A stretch of 64,000 nt of DNA from CAZDDB01 sp963843285 (GTDB taxonomy: Bacteria; Acidobacteriota; HRBIN11; JAKEFK01). Below, in pieces: positions 54,168-63,797 of the stretch (its first letter is position 1; every line of letters starts with the position of its first letter). Below the pieces are notes generated by a model. It worked only from the letters and a program-made list of their open reading frames with translations. It had not been told where the DNA came from and ran no database searches. The stretch is taken from positions 124,001 to 188,000 of the forward strand of contig CAWJJO010000012.1 in the NCBI GenBank assembly GCA_963843285.1, given 5' to 3'. A program made the translations under genes and the position numbers.

Positions 54168-55686
54168 TTAGCTGTTCAGTATTTGATGCTCAGGTCGGCC
54201 TTTCATCTCGGCGGGAATCGGTACATTGAGAAGCGTCAGGAAGGTTGGAGCAAGATTCAGCAGTGGTACTTCTCCAATATGTCCTGCGCTGCGGATGTCC
54301 GGCCCCATTGCTGCAATAAAACCGAAATCGGAATGTCCGCTGTCCCGAATCGGATCCGGGTTTTGCTTCAGTTGAGCGCGAGGATGCTCCAACGTTTTCA
54401 TCAGGTGGCTATGCGGTTTCCACTTCAAAAAAAGATCCGGAAGAATCTCAGGCGCCTGGACGCCAAATAACTGGTCACAAGTGAATAGCGAATGTACCGG
54501 ACTCTGGCCAGTCGTGGGATCTAATAGTTTAGAAAACTCGCGTTGCAATTCTTCTATTAAGCCATCATATTCCTCTCGTGTAACGGTTCCCATGGGTTCA
54601 CGTCCCTTCAGATTGATTCTTAGCCATCCCTGGTAAAAGGAAGGGGGTGCAAAAACGCTTGCTTTGGTCCAGTCCGTGCCTGCTGAGAATTGTTGCGAGA
54701 TGATCCGTTCTCTTGTTTCGCGTGGAAAATGACGGCTGATCCCAATGCGCAACGATTCGGGCAGAATGCGACGCAGAATCGACATCGGATTTAAAGAGGG
54801 AGCACTTGAAGCGGGAAAAGGCTGATAGCCGAGTTCTCTGCAAAAGGATTCTACAAGTCCCGAAGTCGGGTAATGATTCTCCATACCTGCCGTGCTGATG
54901 ATGAATACCGTTGTGTCCGGGGGAAATTGCGCAAGTAATTCGTCGATTTCCTGATCGATCGCCTGGTAAATACTGAGAAGCGCCTTCATCATTTCTGCGT
55001 CTGGAACCTTCGGCGGCTTGCCTGATTCGGGTACATATTTCCAAAACTGATGACCACCGGTGTGCGATTCCCCAAAAGAAGCAACAATGAGATCAAACGC
55101 GTCGGGTTTCAGCAGGTGTCGAAGTAAAATTCCCTTTTCTCACTCGCTGCATTAACTTACGGTACATCACGACTTCTTGATCGAAATCGTAGTACCAGTT
55201 GATTTCGGTCTTGATTTGAGGTCCGAAGACCCGGCGCACTTCCGAGAGGATTCCTTCCGGTTGCGCGGTCGGACCGAACGCCGGCTCATGAGTTGCCCAG
55301 TTGGAAATTTGAATACCGTCAAGCCCGGGAATCGGATACATTTCCTGCGCATCAACGATGGCTACTCTCTTGTTTTTGCCTCGAAGATGAAACCAGAACG
55401 GGTTTGCTCTGGCATCTTTCGACGTTTTTAGTTCCAGTTGATATGTTCCCGGTTTCAATTGCCGGAAGTCATAGTAACCAGTCTGGTCGCGAGAAAGGCC
55501 ACTCAGCATTGACACCCAGATGCCGTGTTCACTGATCATGTCCGATCCTGCCGTTGTTCCCCATGATCCCTTTTGCATGAAGCGGGAAAGCGTCGGCAAA
55601 TGGCCTTCACCAGACCATTTCTGGATCAGACGCGGGTCTCCTGCATCAATTGCCAGGATCACTAAAGGCGTATTTTTTCGGCCCAT
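54168..55686 (-). pseudogene. Alkaline-phosphatase-superfamily (type I phosphodiesterase-like) gene with a frameshift
   Basis: The gene starts at 55686 ('MGRKNTPLVILAIDAGDPRL', whose Asp is the usual first metal ligand) and reads to 'QRVRKGNF' near 55125. There the frame runs into a stop at about 55093. Shifting by one base at the GAGAAAAGGGAATTTTAC stretch (about 55120-55145) restores a continuous protein: 'LLRHLLKPDAFDLIVASFGE' and on through 'SGKPPKVPDAEMMKALL' to the end at 54168. One inserted base in a homopolymer-rich spot, real or a sequencing error, explains everything. The intact protein would have about 505 residues, with no membrane helices or signal peptide. It sits between the GT4 gene and the sulfatase-like twins, in one operon. 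Confidence 0.8.
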
Positions 55687-55714
55687 GCAATTACATCCCT
55701 TACTCTTTGCGGAC

Positions 55715-56893
55715 TCATGCTTGTTTGTGCAGAACGCGTTCGTAAAGAGCAACAAACCGCTCTACCGATTTATCTTCTGTCAGATGGTTTAATGCAAAGT
55801 CATGCGCCGCCTCACCTATTTGTCCTGCGAGGTCGCGATTGTTGAATGCTTTTAAGATTGCTTCAGCAAGCTGCAGATGGTCTCCGGGCTCAACGAGGAA
55901 GCCCGTGATGCCATCCTTGATGATTTCAGGAAGACCACCAATCCTTGATGCAACGACGACGGTCCCATTCATCATCCCTTCCATCGCTGCGATCGGCAAT
56001 GGCTCCGGCCACACAGAAGGTACAGCCTGGACCCATGCGGGAGCGAAGTGTTCTTGCACTTCATCTGGGGAAATTTGGCCAATGAAAGTAATCGAGGGAC
56101 TTATCTTTAGTTCATCCGCCATCCGTTTCAGTCGTTCCTGATCAGGACCATCTCCAGCAATCAGTAGGTGAGCATTTGAAATTTGATTTTTTACGATTCC
56201 GAAAGCTTGCAGCAATATGTCGCAGCCTTTTTCCTTTACCAGTCGTGCTGCAAAAACCACAAGAGGAGTAATGGACTTCCCTGGTCTTTTCTTTTGCAAT
56301 GCGACTCCGGGCCAGTTTACTTCGGTGGCAGGGACTCCTTCAGCCACAAGCCGGAGGCGAACCGATTCACTTACCGCGACAACCAGATCAAACACTCCCT
56401 GCCACCGGCGTTGCGCTTTCATCTGATACATCAGCGGAATCCAGTCGCGCACCGGAAGACACCCGGTTTGCAAACAAATTCTGCCGGCCGGATAGAAACA
56501 TGTACTCCTGTCTGGAAGCATTTTCGTTCCGAGAGGACAAATCGTTCGATACCAGACAGCGTAATAGATTGCCGGAATGTTTCGCAGCAACCGGAGGATG
56601 AATGGAGAAAGTTGAGTGAGATAGATATTTGCGTGAACAATATCGGGACGAAACTCCGCGAGCACTCTTTTCAAAGATCGATAAGCCCATGGATTGCAGG
56701 ACTGCAAAAGAGTCCGGAAACTCGAAGTCGTCCCAAAGCATTCATAATCCGAAAATGACGCCTGCTTACCCGCCGTGCTTGTAAACAAACGAGCGTCATG
56801 CCCCCTTTTCCGCAATTCGTCCCGTAATCCCAGAAACTGCTTTTCCGCGCCCCCTCCGGGCGGAGGATTATCGTGAAGCAATAGAATTTTCAT
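55715..56893 (-). CDS. GT4 family glycosyltransferase
   Basis: The 392-residue protein has the GT-B fold of GT4 enzymes. The N-terminal domain starts 'MKILLLHDNPPPGGGAEKQF', with the Gly-rich loop; the C-terminal domain has 'VVFAARLVKEKGCDILLQAF' and the donor-site block 'EPLPIAAMEGMMNGTVVVAS', with the two Glu residues. An insert around residues 120-150 carries four Cys ('CPLG', 'STCF', 'ICLQTGC'), seen in some GT4 enzymes and possibly a metal site. It is cytoplasmic and uses a nucleotide-sugar donor. It heads the minus-strand run that continues with the phosphodiesterase-like gene and the sulfatase-like twins. It is the only GT-B enzyme in the window. Confidence 0.88.
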   Translation of the reverse strand: MKILLLHDNPPPGGGAEKQFLGLRDELRKRGHDARLFTSTAGKQASFSDYECFGTTSSFRTLLQSCNPWAYRSLKRVLAEFRPDIVHANIYLTQLSPFILRLLRNIPAIYYAVWYRTICPLGTKMLPDRSTCFYPAGRICLQTGCLPVRDWIPLMYQMKAQRRWQGVFDLVVAVSESVRLRLVAEGVPATEVNWPGVALQKKRPGKSITPLVVFAARLVKEKGCDILLQAFGIVKNQISNAHLLIAGDGPDQERLKRMADELKISPSITFIGQISPDEVQEHFAPAWVQAVPSVWPEPLPIAAMEGMMNGTVVVASRIGGLPEIIKDGITGFLVEPGDHLQLAEAILKAFNNRDLAGQIGEAAHDFALNHLTEDKSVERFVALYERVLHKQA

Positions 56894-57044
56894 AATGGTT
56901 TTTTCGTTTTCAACGCGACCAGGAGCCGCTTGCGCTATCCCATCTTCTGAAAAACAAAACAGTTTCGAACGAACATTTTCTCACAGTTTCAGCTTCTCAA
57001 GATAGGATACGAAAGGGCCGGGAAGGACTCGATCCGGTATTATT

Positions 57045-58298
57045 TCACAAACAGGACACTTCCTTTTTATTTGCAAAAACACCCAGACATAAAATGGAAA
57101 AAACGTATCCAATGTAATTGTCATGTAAGAATCTCGAAAAATACAGTAATCCAAGAGAAAGGATTCCGTAATTTACAAGCATAAGATTGATCGTATTATT
57201 TTTTATCTGTCTCCTTAATAAGAAATACAACAACGGCAGTCCCAGTATGAACTGCAGGTATTTGAACGGGAAATAGTCATTCGTTGAGAATCCCGCATAC
57301 AGGAGGAGGTTTGCAAATCCAAATCCGGGTGTCCCTCCCAAAGGATAACTCTCATCCCAGTGAAAGATGTCCTCTTTAAAAGAATGAAAATCCCACAGAA
57401 GAAAGGGAAGAACGAAGATTAGAAATATGAGCACTAGCGGGTATGCCCGATTCATGAGAAAAGATAATTTCCCCCTTACAGAGGACGATTCATTCTTTTT
57501 ATTCAGGATATAGGCAACAAAAAACGGAATCAGAAACCAGGCTGTGGGTTTGCTGACACAGGCAAACCCGAGAAAAGCAGAAGCAGTCCAGGGCTTATCA
57601 CGTTGTAGAAACAGTACGCTGAGAATGATCCAGAACAGGAGGAACACATCGTTCCTCCCGGCAGCAATGAAAGAGGTGAAAAAAGGGTTCAAGGCAAAGG
57701 TAATGAGAAGAAGGGCTTTATTCTGATTACTACCGGTAAGCGTAGGGAGAAGGCAAAGAGAAATGATGAACATCAGAAGGTAGATAAATCTCATATCAAA
57801 CCAGCCTATAACAGCTTTTGATAAAACATAAAATGGCGCCGGCAGGATAAATGTGAGCGGCAGATAGGTGTAGTGGCGCATGAGTGAGTTCTTGATCTCA
57901 TCAAGCTTATATACTGTGTAGTACTCATCCAGTGCCGTCTTATAGTAATCTTCATGGTATGGATTCTTGCCATTCAGAAAATACTGAACAGCCTCTTCCG
58001 TCTGAATCACCCCGCCGTCGTGAGCAAATTCGTAAGGTTTCCCATGATGTTTCAAAGAGATTCTATGGAGACACGGTACGACAGCTATAAGAAATATGAT
58101 GGAAATAATGATCGTGAATTTACAACGGTAAACGGAATCTTCACCTCTTGTATTAAGAAATACGTCAATGAAAATATAAATTCCGAGGAGAAACAGGAGA
58201 ATGGGGTAAAGGATTGGCTTAGCAGGGACGGATTTGATTACAGACAGAGATGCGAGAAAGAGAATTACTGTATCTATTGAAATGATATTTGTTTTCAC
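57045..58298 (-). CDS. Multi-pass membrane protein, GT-C/GT87-like, AT-rich
   Basis: Translation starts at GTG. The 417-residue protein has about eleven membrane helices and an external loop 'EFAHDGGVIQTEEAVQYFL' followed by 'GKNPYHEDYY', typical of GT87-like membrane glycosyltransferases; 'HYTYLPLTFILPAPFYVLS' is the matching 'YPP'-like block. 'NDVFLLFWIILSVLFL' and 'CVSKPTAWFLIPFF' fit the conserved Lys helix. Its codons are clearly AT-richer (many Ile, Lys, Asn) than those of the genes at 20-56 kb, as for its two right-hand neighbours, which suggests separate acquisition. Donor and acceptor are unknown. Confidence 0.77.
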   Translation of the reverse strand: MKTNIISIDTVILFLASLSVIKSVPAKPILYPILLFLLGIYIFIDVFLNTRGEDSVYRCKFTIIISIIFLIAVVPCLHRISLKHHGKPYEFAHDGGVIQTEEAVQYFLNGKNPYHEDYYKTALDEYYTVYKLDEIKNSLMRHYTYLPLTFILPAPFYVLSKAVIGWFDMRFIYLLMFIISLCLLPTLTGSNQNKALLLITFALNPFFTSFIAAGRNDVFLLFWIILSVLFLQRDKPWTASAFLGFACVSKPTAWFLIPFFVAYILNKKNESSSVRGKLSFLMNRAYPLVLIFLIFVLPFLLWDFHSFKEDIFHWDESYPLGGTPGFGFANLLLYAGFSTNDYFPFKYLQFILGLPLLYFLLRRQIKNNTINLMLVNYGILSLGLLYFSRFLHDNYIGYVFSILCLGVFANKKEVSCL

Positions 58299-58445
58299 GG
58301 ATATACCCCAAAGACCCGATCCGACGATCCCCCATGCGCCTTTTGCGCATGAAATGTGACAGGGGAACCTGCTGTCTATTGCCAGCCCGACGCAGGACGA
58401 AAGTTAAACGGCCGGTTTTTTTGCCAAAATGCTAAATCCTATCTA

Positions 58446-60314
58446 TCAACCAATACAATCTTGAATTTTCCATTTTTGTACACAGTTTGGAATTTTGTGT
58501 TTGTCTCCGCATATAACACCGCGTATGAAAAGTTGTACTTTTGTTTGCAGGGATTTAAGACCTTCATCATTCATATGCTTATATTTTTGATTCATTTCAG
58601 GGATCATTTCAAAACCATGATTCCTTGGATTTCCATAACAGTCCAACATCCGGTTGTACCATTCTTCCATCGCTTTATCTGAAAAAGGAAATGCCTTGAA
58701 ATCAACCACAATCGCCCTTCTTGCCAGGAGACGAAACTCACCCCAGTTCGGCGGCGTTAAGAAGACTGATTCTTCAGGCATATTCAGTAAAGCATACTTC
58801 TCAACGTCGACTCTGCTATTGTATGTTCCGTAGTTATAATCCAATTTCATACTATTCTGGATTTCATTCAATGATCTCAGTCTTTTTACCACCGGAAGGT
58901 GTTTATGGGTGAACACAAGGACAATGAATAATAAGACCATCAGCAAGGAGGCTGCAGCCACTTTTTTAAATGAAAGAGCGTCGATCAGATAGATAGCGAT
59001 CATAAAGCTGCTGAACACCGCTATAGAAGTAGGAGTAATTGATTGACTTACATAAAGAATTACCAATAACACTACAGCAGGAACATATTCGATATTTCTA
59101 TATTTCCACTCGCTTCTGAACCTATCTTTCACTTTTTCCGACAACACGAAAGCTGCAATCGACAATGGGTTCAGCATAAAAGGAAGATACCTTTTCCTAA
59201 TACCTTCCCTTGTTCCGGATTCAACGAGCATTCCCGCAAATAAAACGAGACCCACCCATTTCACAAAGAATAACAATCGAAACACCTGGGCAATCACCCA
59301 GATTCTTACAGGAATCAGCTCCACAAACACATATCCACCGATGCATATAACAATTGCCGAATAAATAAACATTGCTGAATATTTCGCACCTGGATTATTC
59401 TGCAATCTTATGAAGTGATGGGAAATAACCAATATCGCAGTTACAAATACAACCCCTTTCACATAATCCAACATTCTAAAAGTACTTGGAATATAGTGAT
59501 GGGGATGTCGGAAATACGCGGTTATGTAAATAAACAAATCGGTTTTTATCTTTGCTTGAGAAAATTGTGGTATGGCGAAGAAGATAAATACTGTTGTGAT
59601 CGTAAAAAGACTCAGTGATATGGTTACGATTTCCTTTTTTGTAAATATGTTCCCTTCGATGAACTGATTAAAAGAATATGTAAAAAGCAACAGCCCAGCC
59701 ATTTCCAGGCCAATCAAAGGCTGAACGAAGCTGGACAAGCAGCACAGAATCACGCCGATCAAAAGATTGCCTTGAAATATCGTCATGATCCCGCCAAGAG
59801 CCATAGGAGTAGCGATTGTTGAGGGCGTTAGAAGCCTGCTGTATATAACCTCAAAGTACCCTAATTCGAACGTTGGAATCACCATTACGATTGCAGATGC
59901 GAGGATTCCTGCCATATCAGATTTATTGAAGATCATTCTTCCGAAATAAAATGTGATGATAGAGACGGAAATATTTGAGATATATGTCAACAACATAAAG
60001 ACCAATGGCAAATTTCTTTCCGATCCGGATAGGAAGGCTAATATCTTTGAATAATGAATTCTGGCGAGTGAATTTGCATTTACATTGGTAAAGAAATCGT
60101 TACTCAGAAACGAACCGTCCAACAATCTATAGATCATTGGCAGTTGTTCCACATGATCGCTGACCCCATACCCGATGTATGTCAATAAGGTAGAAATGCA
60201 GCCGAATAAAATTGATAGAAATATGTATTTTCCGTTCCTCATAGGAATTTGCTTTTCGGGAACCGGCACTGAACTCGTCCGTCGAATGCAGTGATTGGCG
60301 TTTACAAACGTCAT
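58446..60314 (-). CDS. Large multi-pass membrane protein of unknown function, AT-rich
   Basis: The protein of about 622 residues has roughly thirteen membrane helices and a C-terminal soluble part of about 110 residues. The first external loop contains 'YIGYGVSDHVEQLPMIYRLL', an Asp-containing motif in the position typical of GT-C proteins, but no family block is recognised. The ATG at 60314 gives the longest form; 'MRNGKYIFLS' at 60242 directly precedes the first helix and is a good alternative. The base composition is the most AT-rich in the window. It lies 147 bases upstream of the GT87-like gene in the same direction, so the two may form an operon. Confidence 0.7.
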   Translation of the reverse strand: MTFVNANHCIRRTSSVPVPEKQIPMRNGKYIFLSILFGCISTLLTYIGYGVSDHVEQLPMIYRLLDGSFLSNDFFTNVNANSLARIHYSKILAFLSGSERNLPLVFMLLTYISNISVSIITFYFGRMIFNKSDMAGILASAIVMVIPTFELGYFEVIYSRLLTPSTIATPMALGGIMTIFQGNLLIGVILCCLSSFVQPLIGLEMAGLLLFTYSFNQFIEGNIFTKKEIVTISLSLFTITTVFIFFAIPQFSQAKIKTDLFIYITAYFRHPHHYIPSTFRMLDYVKGVVFVTAILVISHHFIRLQNNPGAKYSAMFIYSAIVICIGGYVFVELIPVRIWVIAQVFRLLFFVKWVGLVLFAGMLVESGTREGIRKRYLPFMLNPLSIAAFVLSEKVKDRFRSEWKYRNIEYVPAVVLLVILYVSQSITPTSIAVFSSFMIAIYLIDALSFKKVAAASLLMVLLFIVLVFTHKHLPVVKRLRSLNEIQNSMKLDYNYGTYNSRVDVEKYALLNMPEESVFLTPPNWGEFRLLARRAIVVDFKAFPFSDKAMEEWYNRMLDCYGNPRNHGFEMIPEMNQKYKHMNDEGLKSLQTKVQLFIRGVICGDKHKIPNCVQKWKIQDCIG

Positions 60315-60624
60315 TGTCTCACAAAGCTGCTGTACCGGACGGAGGACTTGTCGGTCCGGGGGTCGCCGGGCAGGTGGAACTTTGCTCCTTTTCAGCCGAG
60401 GACTGCCCTGGACAATGGGCTCGAAAGCCCTGTTATTGGGGCATCAATCGAGCATTGAAAAACCATGATGCTTGAGGTGGGCATTTCTTGCTTGAAAACG
60501 TGAACAAAATCTGAGATTCTGCAAGGACATTTTTTTATAATTTCCAGAGTCCGCCTCTGGGTCGGTTTGGCGCGGTATCAAAGCGATGTTCTGTGTTTCA
60601 ACTTTATTTAAGGATCAAAAGAGA
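60315..60624. other. Intergenic region with small GC-rich hairpins
   Basis: This spacer separates divergent AT-rich genes. It contains two short hairpins, one with arms CCGGAC/GTCCGG near 60335-60359 and one GGGCT-CGAA-AGCCC (60417-60430) with a stable tetraloop. The composition is more GC-rich than its neighbours in the first half and AT-rich near 60480-60540. Promoters for both directions are expected here, but none is clear. Confidence 0.4.
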
Positions 60625-61692
60625 ATGACGAGAATGACAAGAACAAAAAAAATAGTCTCGATCCTATTTATTAATCTCGTGCTATTTACATTTTTTATCT
60701 ATTCTTTCGAATCCCTTTTTAGTCCCTATTCTGATTTGCCCGTAAATGGCATCGTGAATGGTGAATGGTATACGTGGGGTCACCGGGTAAAGAACAATAG
60801 ACACGGTTTTCGAGAAAAGGATTTTTCATATCCTAAACCCACGGGCACCATCAGGATCATGGTCTTGGGGGATTCTTTTACCTGGGGCGAAGGCCTTGCT
60901 GTTCACGAACGATATACTGCGATCGCAGAAAAACTCTTAAATGAGAATTTTCCTGACAGGAAGTTTGAGGTGTTGAATTTTGGTATCAGAAATGTAGCAA
61001 CGACTAAAGAGCGTGACGTATTGCATAATTTTCATAGCAAAGTTGATCCGGATCTCATCGTTGTAGGTTTTTGTTTAAACGATCCTCAACCAAGAAGTCA
61101 AAGTTACAGTATTGAAAGAGAAAAGCTACAAAAGAGTGGACTTGGTCAATTTGTTCAGGACACATCACTTCAATTACGACACACCGGCGTTCCATATACC
61201 GGCAAACTTATCTTTAACTCATTTTATAGAGCAGCTGAGTTACTCGACATCATTCCCGCCTGGCAAGTTTCGCTTCAACGAAGCTATGAACCATCATCCA
61301 ACGATTGGAAAAATTTTATCATCGCACTAAAAGATATAAAAAACATAACTGATAAGTTAAACCTTCCCCCTCCTTTTTTTATCGTATTAAATCAGGGGAC
61401 TTCTACCAAATTACCGACGAACTATATGAATCCCGATGAAAATCTTAAACTTTACTTAAAATGGTATTCTCAGGCGGAAGAAGCAGCAAAAGAAATCGGT
61501 TTCATTTCACATAACCATGAATATGAAATCTCTCATCAGTTGCAGAACGAATCGCTTGCTGTCAATGTTCTTGATGGTCATCCATCAGCGAATCTCAATC
61601 GTGTATATGGGAAAAAACTTTATGAACAAATAATCACGAAAAAAGTTCTTGCTGCACCTGGTGGCGCATACCGAGCATTAAAAGAGAATTAG
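60625..61692 (+). CDS. Membrane-anchored SGNH/GDSL hydrolase (paralogue 2), AT-rich
   Basis: I start at 60625, downstream of AAGGA; an ATG at 60586 lacks a ribosome-binding site. The 355-residue protein has an N-terminal membrane anchor (about 9-30). Its extracytoplasmic SGNH domain has nucleophile Ser84 in 'MVLGDSFTWGEGL', the Asn block 'GFCLNDPQP' and the Asp/His pair in 'VLDGHPS' near the C-terminus. It shares the family and anchor plan with the hydrolase at 31463-32515 but little detailed sequence. A surface-glycan deacylase or acyltransferase role is likely. The next gene begins 2 bases after its stop, so the two are probably translated together. Confidence 0.83.
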   Translation: MTRMTRTKKIVSILFINLVLFTFFIYSFESLFSPYSDLPVNGIVNGEWYTWGHRVKNNRHGFREKDFSYPKPTGTIRIMVLGDSFTWGEGLAVHERYTAIAEKLLNENFPDRKFEVLNFGIRNVATTKERDVLHNFHSKVDPDLIVVGFCLNDPQPRSQSYSIEREKLQKSGLGQFVQDTSLQLRHTGVPYTGKLIFNSFYRAAELLDIIPAWQVSLQRSYEPSSNDWKNFIIALKDIKNITDKLNLPPPFFIVLNQGTSTKLPTNYMNPDENLKLYLKWYSQAEEAAKEIGFISHNHEYEISHQLQNESLAVNVLDGHPSANLNRVYGKKLYEQIITKKVLAAPGGAYRALKEN

Positions 61693-61694
61693 AG

Positions 61695-63725
61695 TTGGGT
61701 GATTATGATGAGCGCGGTACGAAGGTTTTAACCCTTGCAACGTACCTGAGTATCGGATTGGTAACTGCCTTTTTTGGCGGGGTTTTCTTGCTTTCCCCTC
61801 TGTGCGCATGGGACACCCCGGGCCATGTTTTTGCGGCAACGTACTTTGAACAACACCTTTGGCCCTGGTTTTCCGGCTGGAATTCTCTGGCATTCGGCGG
61901 ATTTCCTCAGGGGTATTTTTATCCTTCGCTTTTCCACTGGCTCGCGGGCGGTCTGGGGAAAATGCTCGGAGTAACTGCGAGTCTGAAACTCTTGATCGTT
62001 TTCTCTCTTGCGTTACTTCCTTTCAGTCTAAATGCATTTTTGGAAAGTTTGGGCGTCCGAGGTTTTGACAAACTCCTCGCACTTACGTGGATTTTTATTT
62101 TTTTAACTGTCGCGCCAGTCTTGTTCGGGGGCACCTTCCAAGGTTTGATCATGGGCGGGCTTCTGACCCATCAATTTGCCATGCCGCTTTATTTTTTTTA
62201 TCTCACGTGCTTGAAGGGCGGGAAGGACAGTACACGTAAGCTTGTGGCGGCTGGCGCGTTGCTAGCCTTGATCATTTTGGCTCATGCATTTGTTGCCCTT
62301 GGGGCCGCCCTCGCCTCGTTGATCTACTTATTCCTTTTTTACAGAAGCAAAAAGCTGGCAATCCGGTATGGCGCCCATGTGCTGGTGGCCTTCATCCTTT
62401 CACTATTATGGACCGCCCCCTTCTTTTTATTCCACGAATTTCAGAGCGGTCGGTATCTCGATAAATATGAACCGCTGTGGTTTTACATGGCAGTCCTTGT
62501 AACGATCATTGGCTTTGCAATTGCAAGAACCAAGGAAGGCAATCCGATGAAGACAATTGCGTTCCTTCTTTCGGGATTGCTGTTTCCATTCTGGTTGAGC
62601 GGCGTGATTTTTCCCCGTTTCAATTTCCTCTACCCGTTGCACATGCATCGATTGTGGGGGTTCGTCATGATCTACGTAGTGATCATTTTAGCTTTGGCAA
62701 CCAACAGACTCCGCCGGAGCAATCTTGTCCTGGGGCTCTCGATCATCATCTTCATCGGGGTATTTCTGCGTGTTTATGATGCGGCAGGGCTTGAAAAAAG
62801 CGCACGTGTGTTTCTTCCGCAGCCGTTTTTCAATCACCAGCTTGGACTGATTGCAGTTCCCGGGGGTATTGCAAATGAAAACGATCTGCTGAGGCAGGCG
62901 AATGCGCGACATCTTCTAACCCATTCTTTCTTGTTGCAGGGCGCGCGGTTGCTGAACGGTCTCTTTGTAGAATCTGCGGCGAATAGCGCTGCTATCAACA
63001 GCACTCTCGTGGAACTTATGGGAAAGCCTTTCACCTGGGGGGTATCCGCTTATGAATCAAACGGCGAGCTACTTGCGGAGCACTTGAAGTATCTTGGAGT
63101 CTGTTGGATCGGTAGTTTCCATCCAGAGATGATTGAGTCATCAATGAAAAGATTGGGTGCCGGCAAGCCATTCCTGGTTTCGGTACCAATGCAAATCAAC
63201 AATCAATCTATCCAGAGAGATTTATCGGTTTATCGCATACCATGTGCGCGAGGAGAGGTTATTTCCTCGCCTGAGTTTGTGCCGGATGCAGAATGGAAAA
63301 GACGTATCGAACAATGGTGGCCCAGCAAGCGCGCGCTTTCGAGCGTCCTGGTGAGCAATCCTCGCGGTGTTTCCGTTGATGCCTCACAAGTTTCTTTTGA
63401 CCCAGGAACACCGGTGCGAGTCGAAGAAATTTCGGCGGAACATTTTAGAGTGTTGATTGACAGCCCGGTCGAGCAGTTCGTATATCTTAAGGTGCCGTAC
63501 TTCCCGAATTGGCATGCGTACCAGAATGGAAGCGAGATACCACTTTTCCGCGCAGCACCGAACCAAATGGTCATCAAGGCCAAAGGCATCATTGAGTTGA
63601 GATTCAAGCGGTCTATCGTTGAACTGGTCTCTTACGCGCTTTCTCTCCTGGGCTGGCTAGTGGTTGTGGGATGGTTTATCTGGAAGTCCATTATGTCCCG
63701 AAGGTTTGGAATTAATGGCGAATGA
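61695..63725 (+). CDS. Large multi-pass membrane protein (6-PTPS-related/YfhO-like type)
   Basis: Translation starts at TTG, 2 bases after the stop of the SGNH hydrolase gene. The 676-residue protein has about twelve membrane helices in residues 15-400 and a soluble region of about 220 residues before a last helix (about 645-663). The first external loop 'LCAWDTPGHVFAATYFEQHL' has the GT-C-type Asp, followed by 'GFPQGYFYPSLFHWLAG'. The soluble part ('VEQFVYLKVPYFPNWHAYQNG') resembles the C-terminal domain of YfhO-like and 6-pyruvoyl-tetrahydropterin-synthase-related membrane proteins, thought to be glycosyltransferases. GC content is back near the window average, unlike its upstream neighbour. 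Confidence 0.77.
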   Translation: MGDYDERGTKVLTLATYLSIGLVTAFFGGVFLLSPLCAWDTPGHVFAATYFEQHLWPWFSGWNSLAFGGFPQGYFYPSLFHWLAGGLGKMLGVTASLKLLIVFSLALLPFSLNAFLESLGVRGFDKLLALTWIFIFLTVAPVLFGGTFQGLIMGGLLTHQFAMPLYFFYLTCLKGGKDSTRKLVAAGALLALIILAHAFVALGAALASLIYLFLFYRSKKLAIRYGAHVLVAFILSLLWTAPFFLFHEFQSGRYLDKYEPLWFYMAVLVTIIGFAIARTKEGNPMKTIAFLLSGLLFPFWLSGVIFPRFNFLYPLHMHRLWGFVMIYVVIILALATNRLRRSNLVLGLSIIIFIGVFLRVYDAAGLEKSARVFLPQPFFNHQLGLIAVPGGIANENDLLRQANARHLLTHSFLLQGARLLNGLFVESAANSAAINSTLVELMGKPFTWGVSAYESNGELLAEHLKYLGVCWIGSFHPEMIESSMKRLGAGKPFLVSVPMQINNQSIQRDLSVYRIPCARGEVISSPEFVPDAEWKRRIEQWWPSKRALSSVLVSNPRGVSVDASQVSFDPGTPVRVEEISAEHFRVLIDSPVEQFVYLKVPYFPNWHAYQNGSEIPLFRAAPNQMVIKAKGIIELRFKRSIVELVSYALSLLGWLVVVGWFIWKSIMSRRFGINGE

Positions 63726-63734
63726 GATCCCGTT

Positions 63735-63757
63735 CCTCCCCCTTATTAAGGGGGAGG
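63735..63757. repeat. Palindrome CCTCCCCCTTA-T-TAAGGGGGAGG between convergent genes
   Basis: The arms CCTCCCCCTTA (63735-63745) and TAAGGGGGAGG (63747-63757) are perfect reverse complements around one base, and a further purine-rich GGAGGGGG follows. It sits 10 bases after the stop of the large membrane protein gene and before the GMC gene that ends at 63798. It is probably a dispersed hairpin repeat and may also work as a terminator. Confidence 0.6.
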
Positions 63758-63797
63758 TTAGGAGGGGGTGTTGAGCCGCATCAATTGCAAGTGGGTG

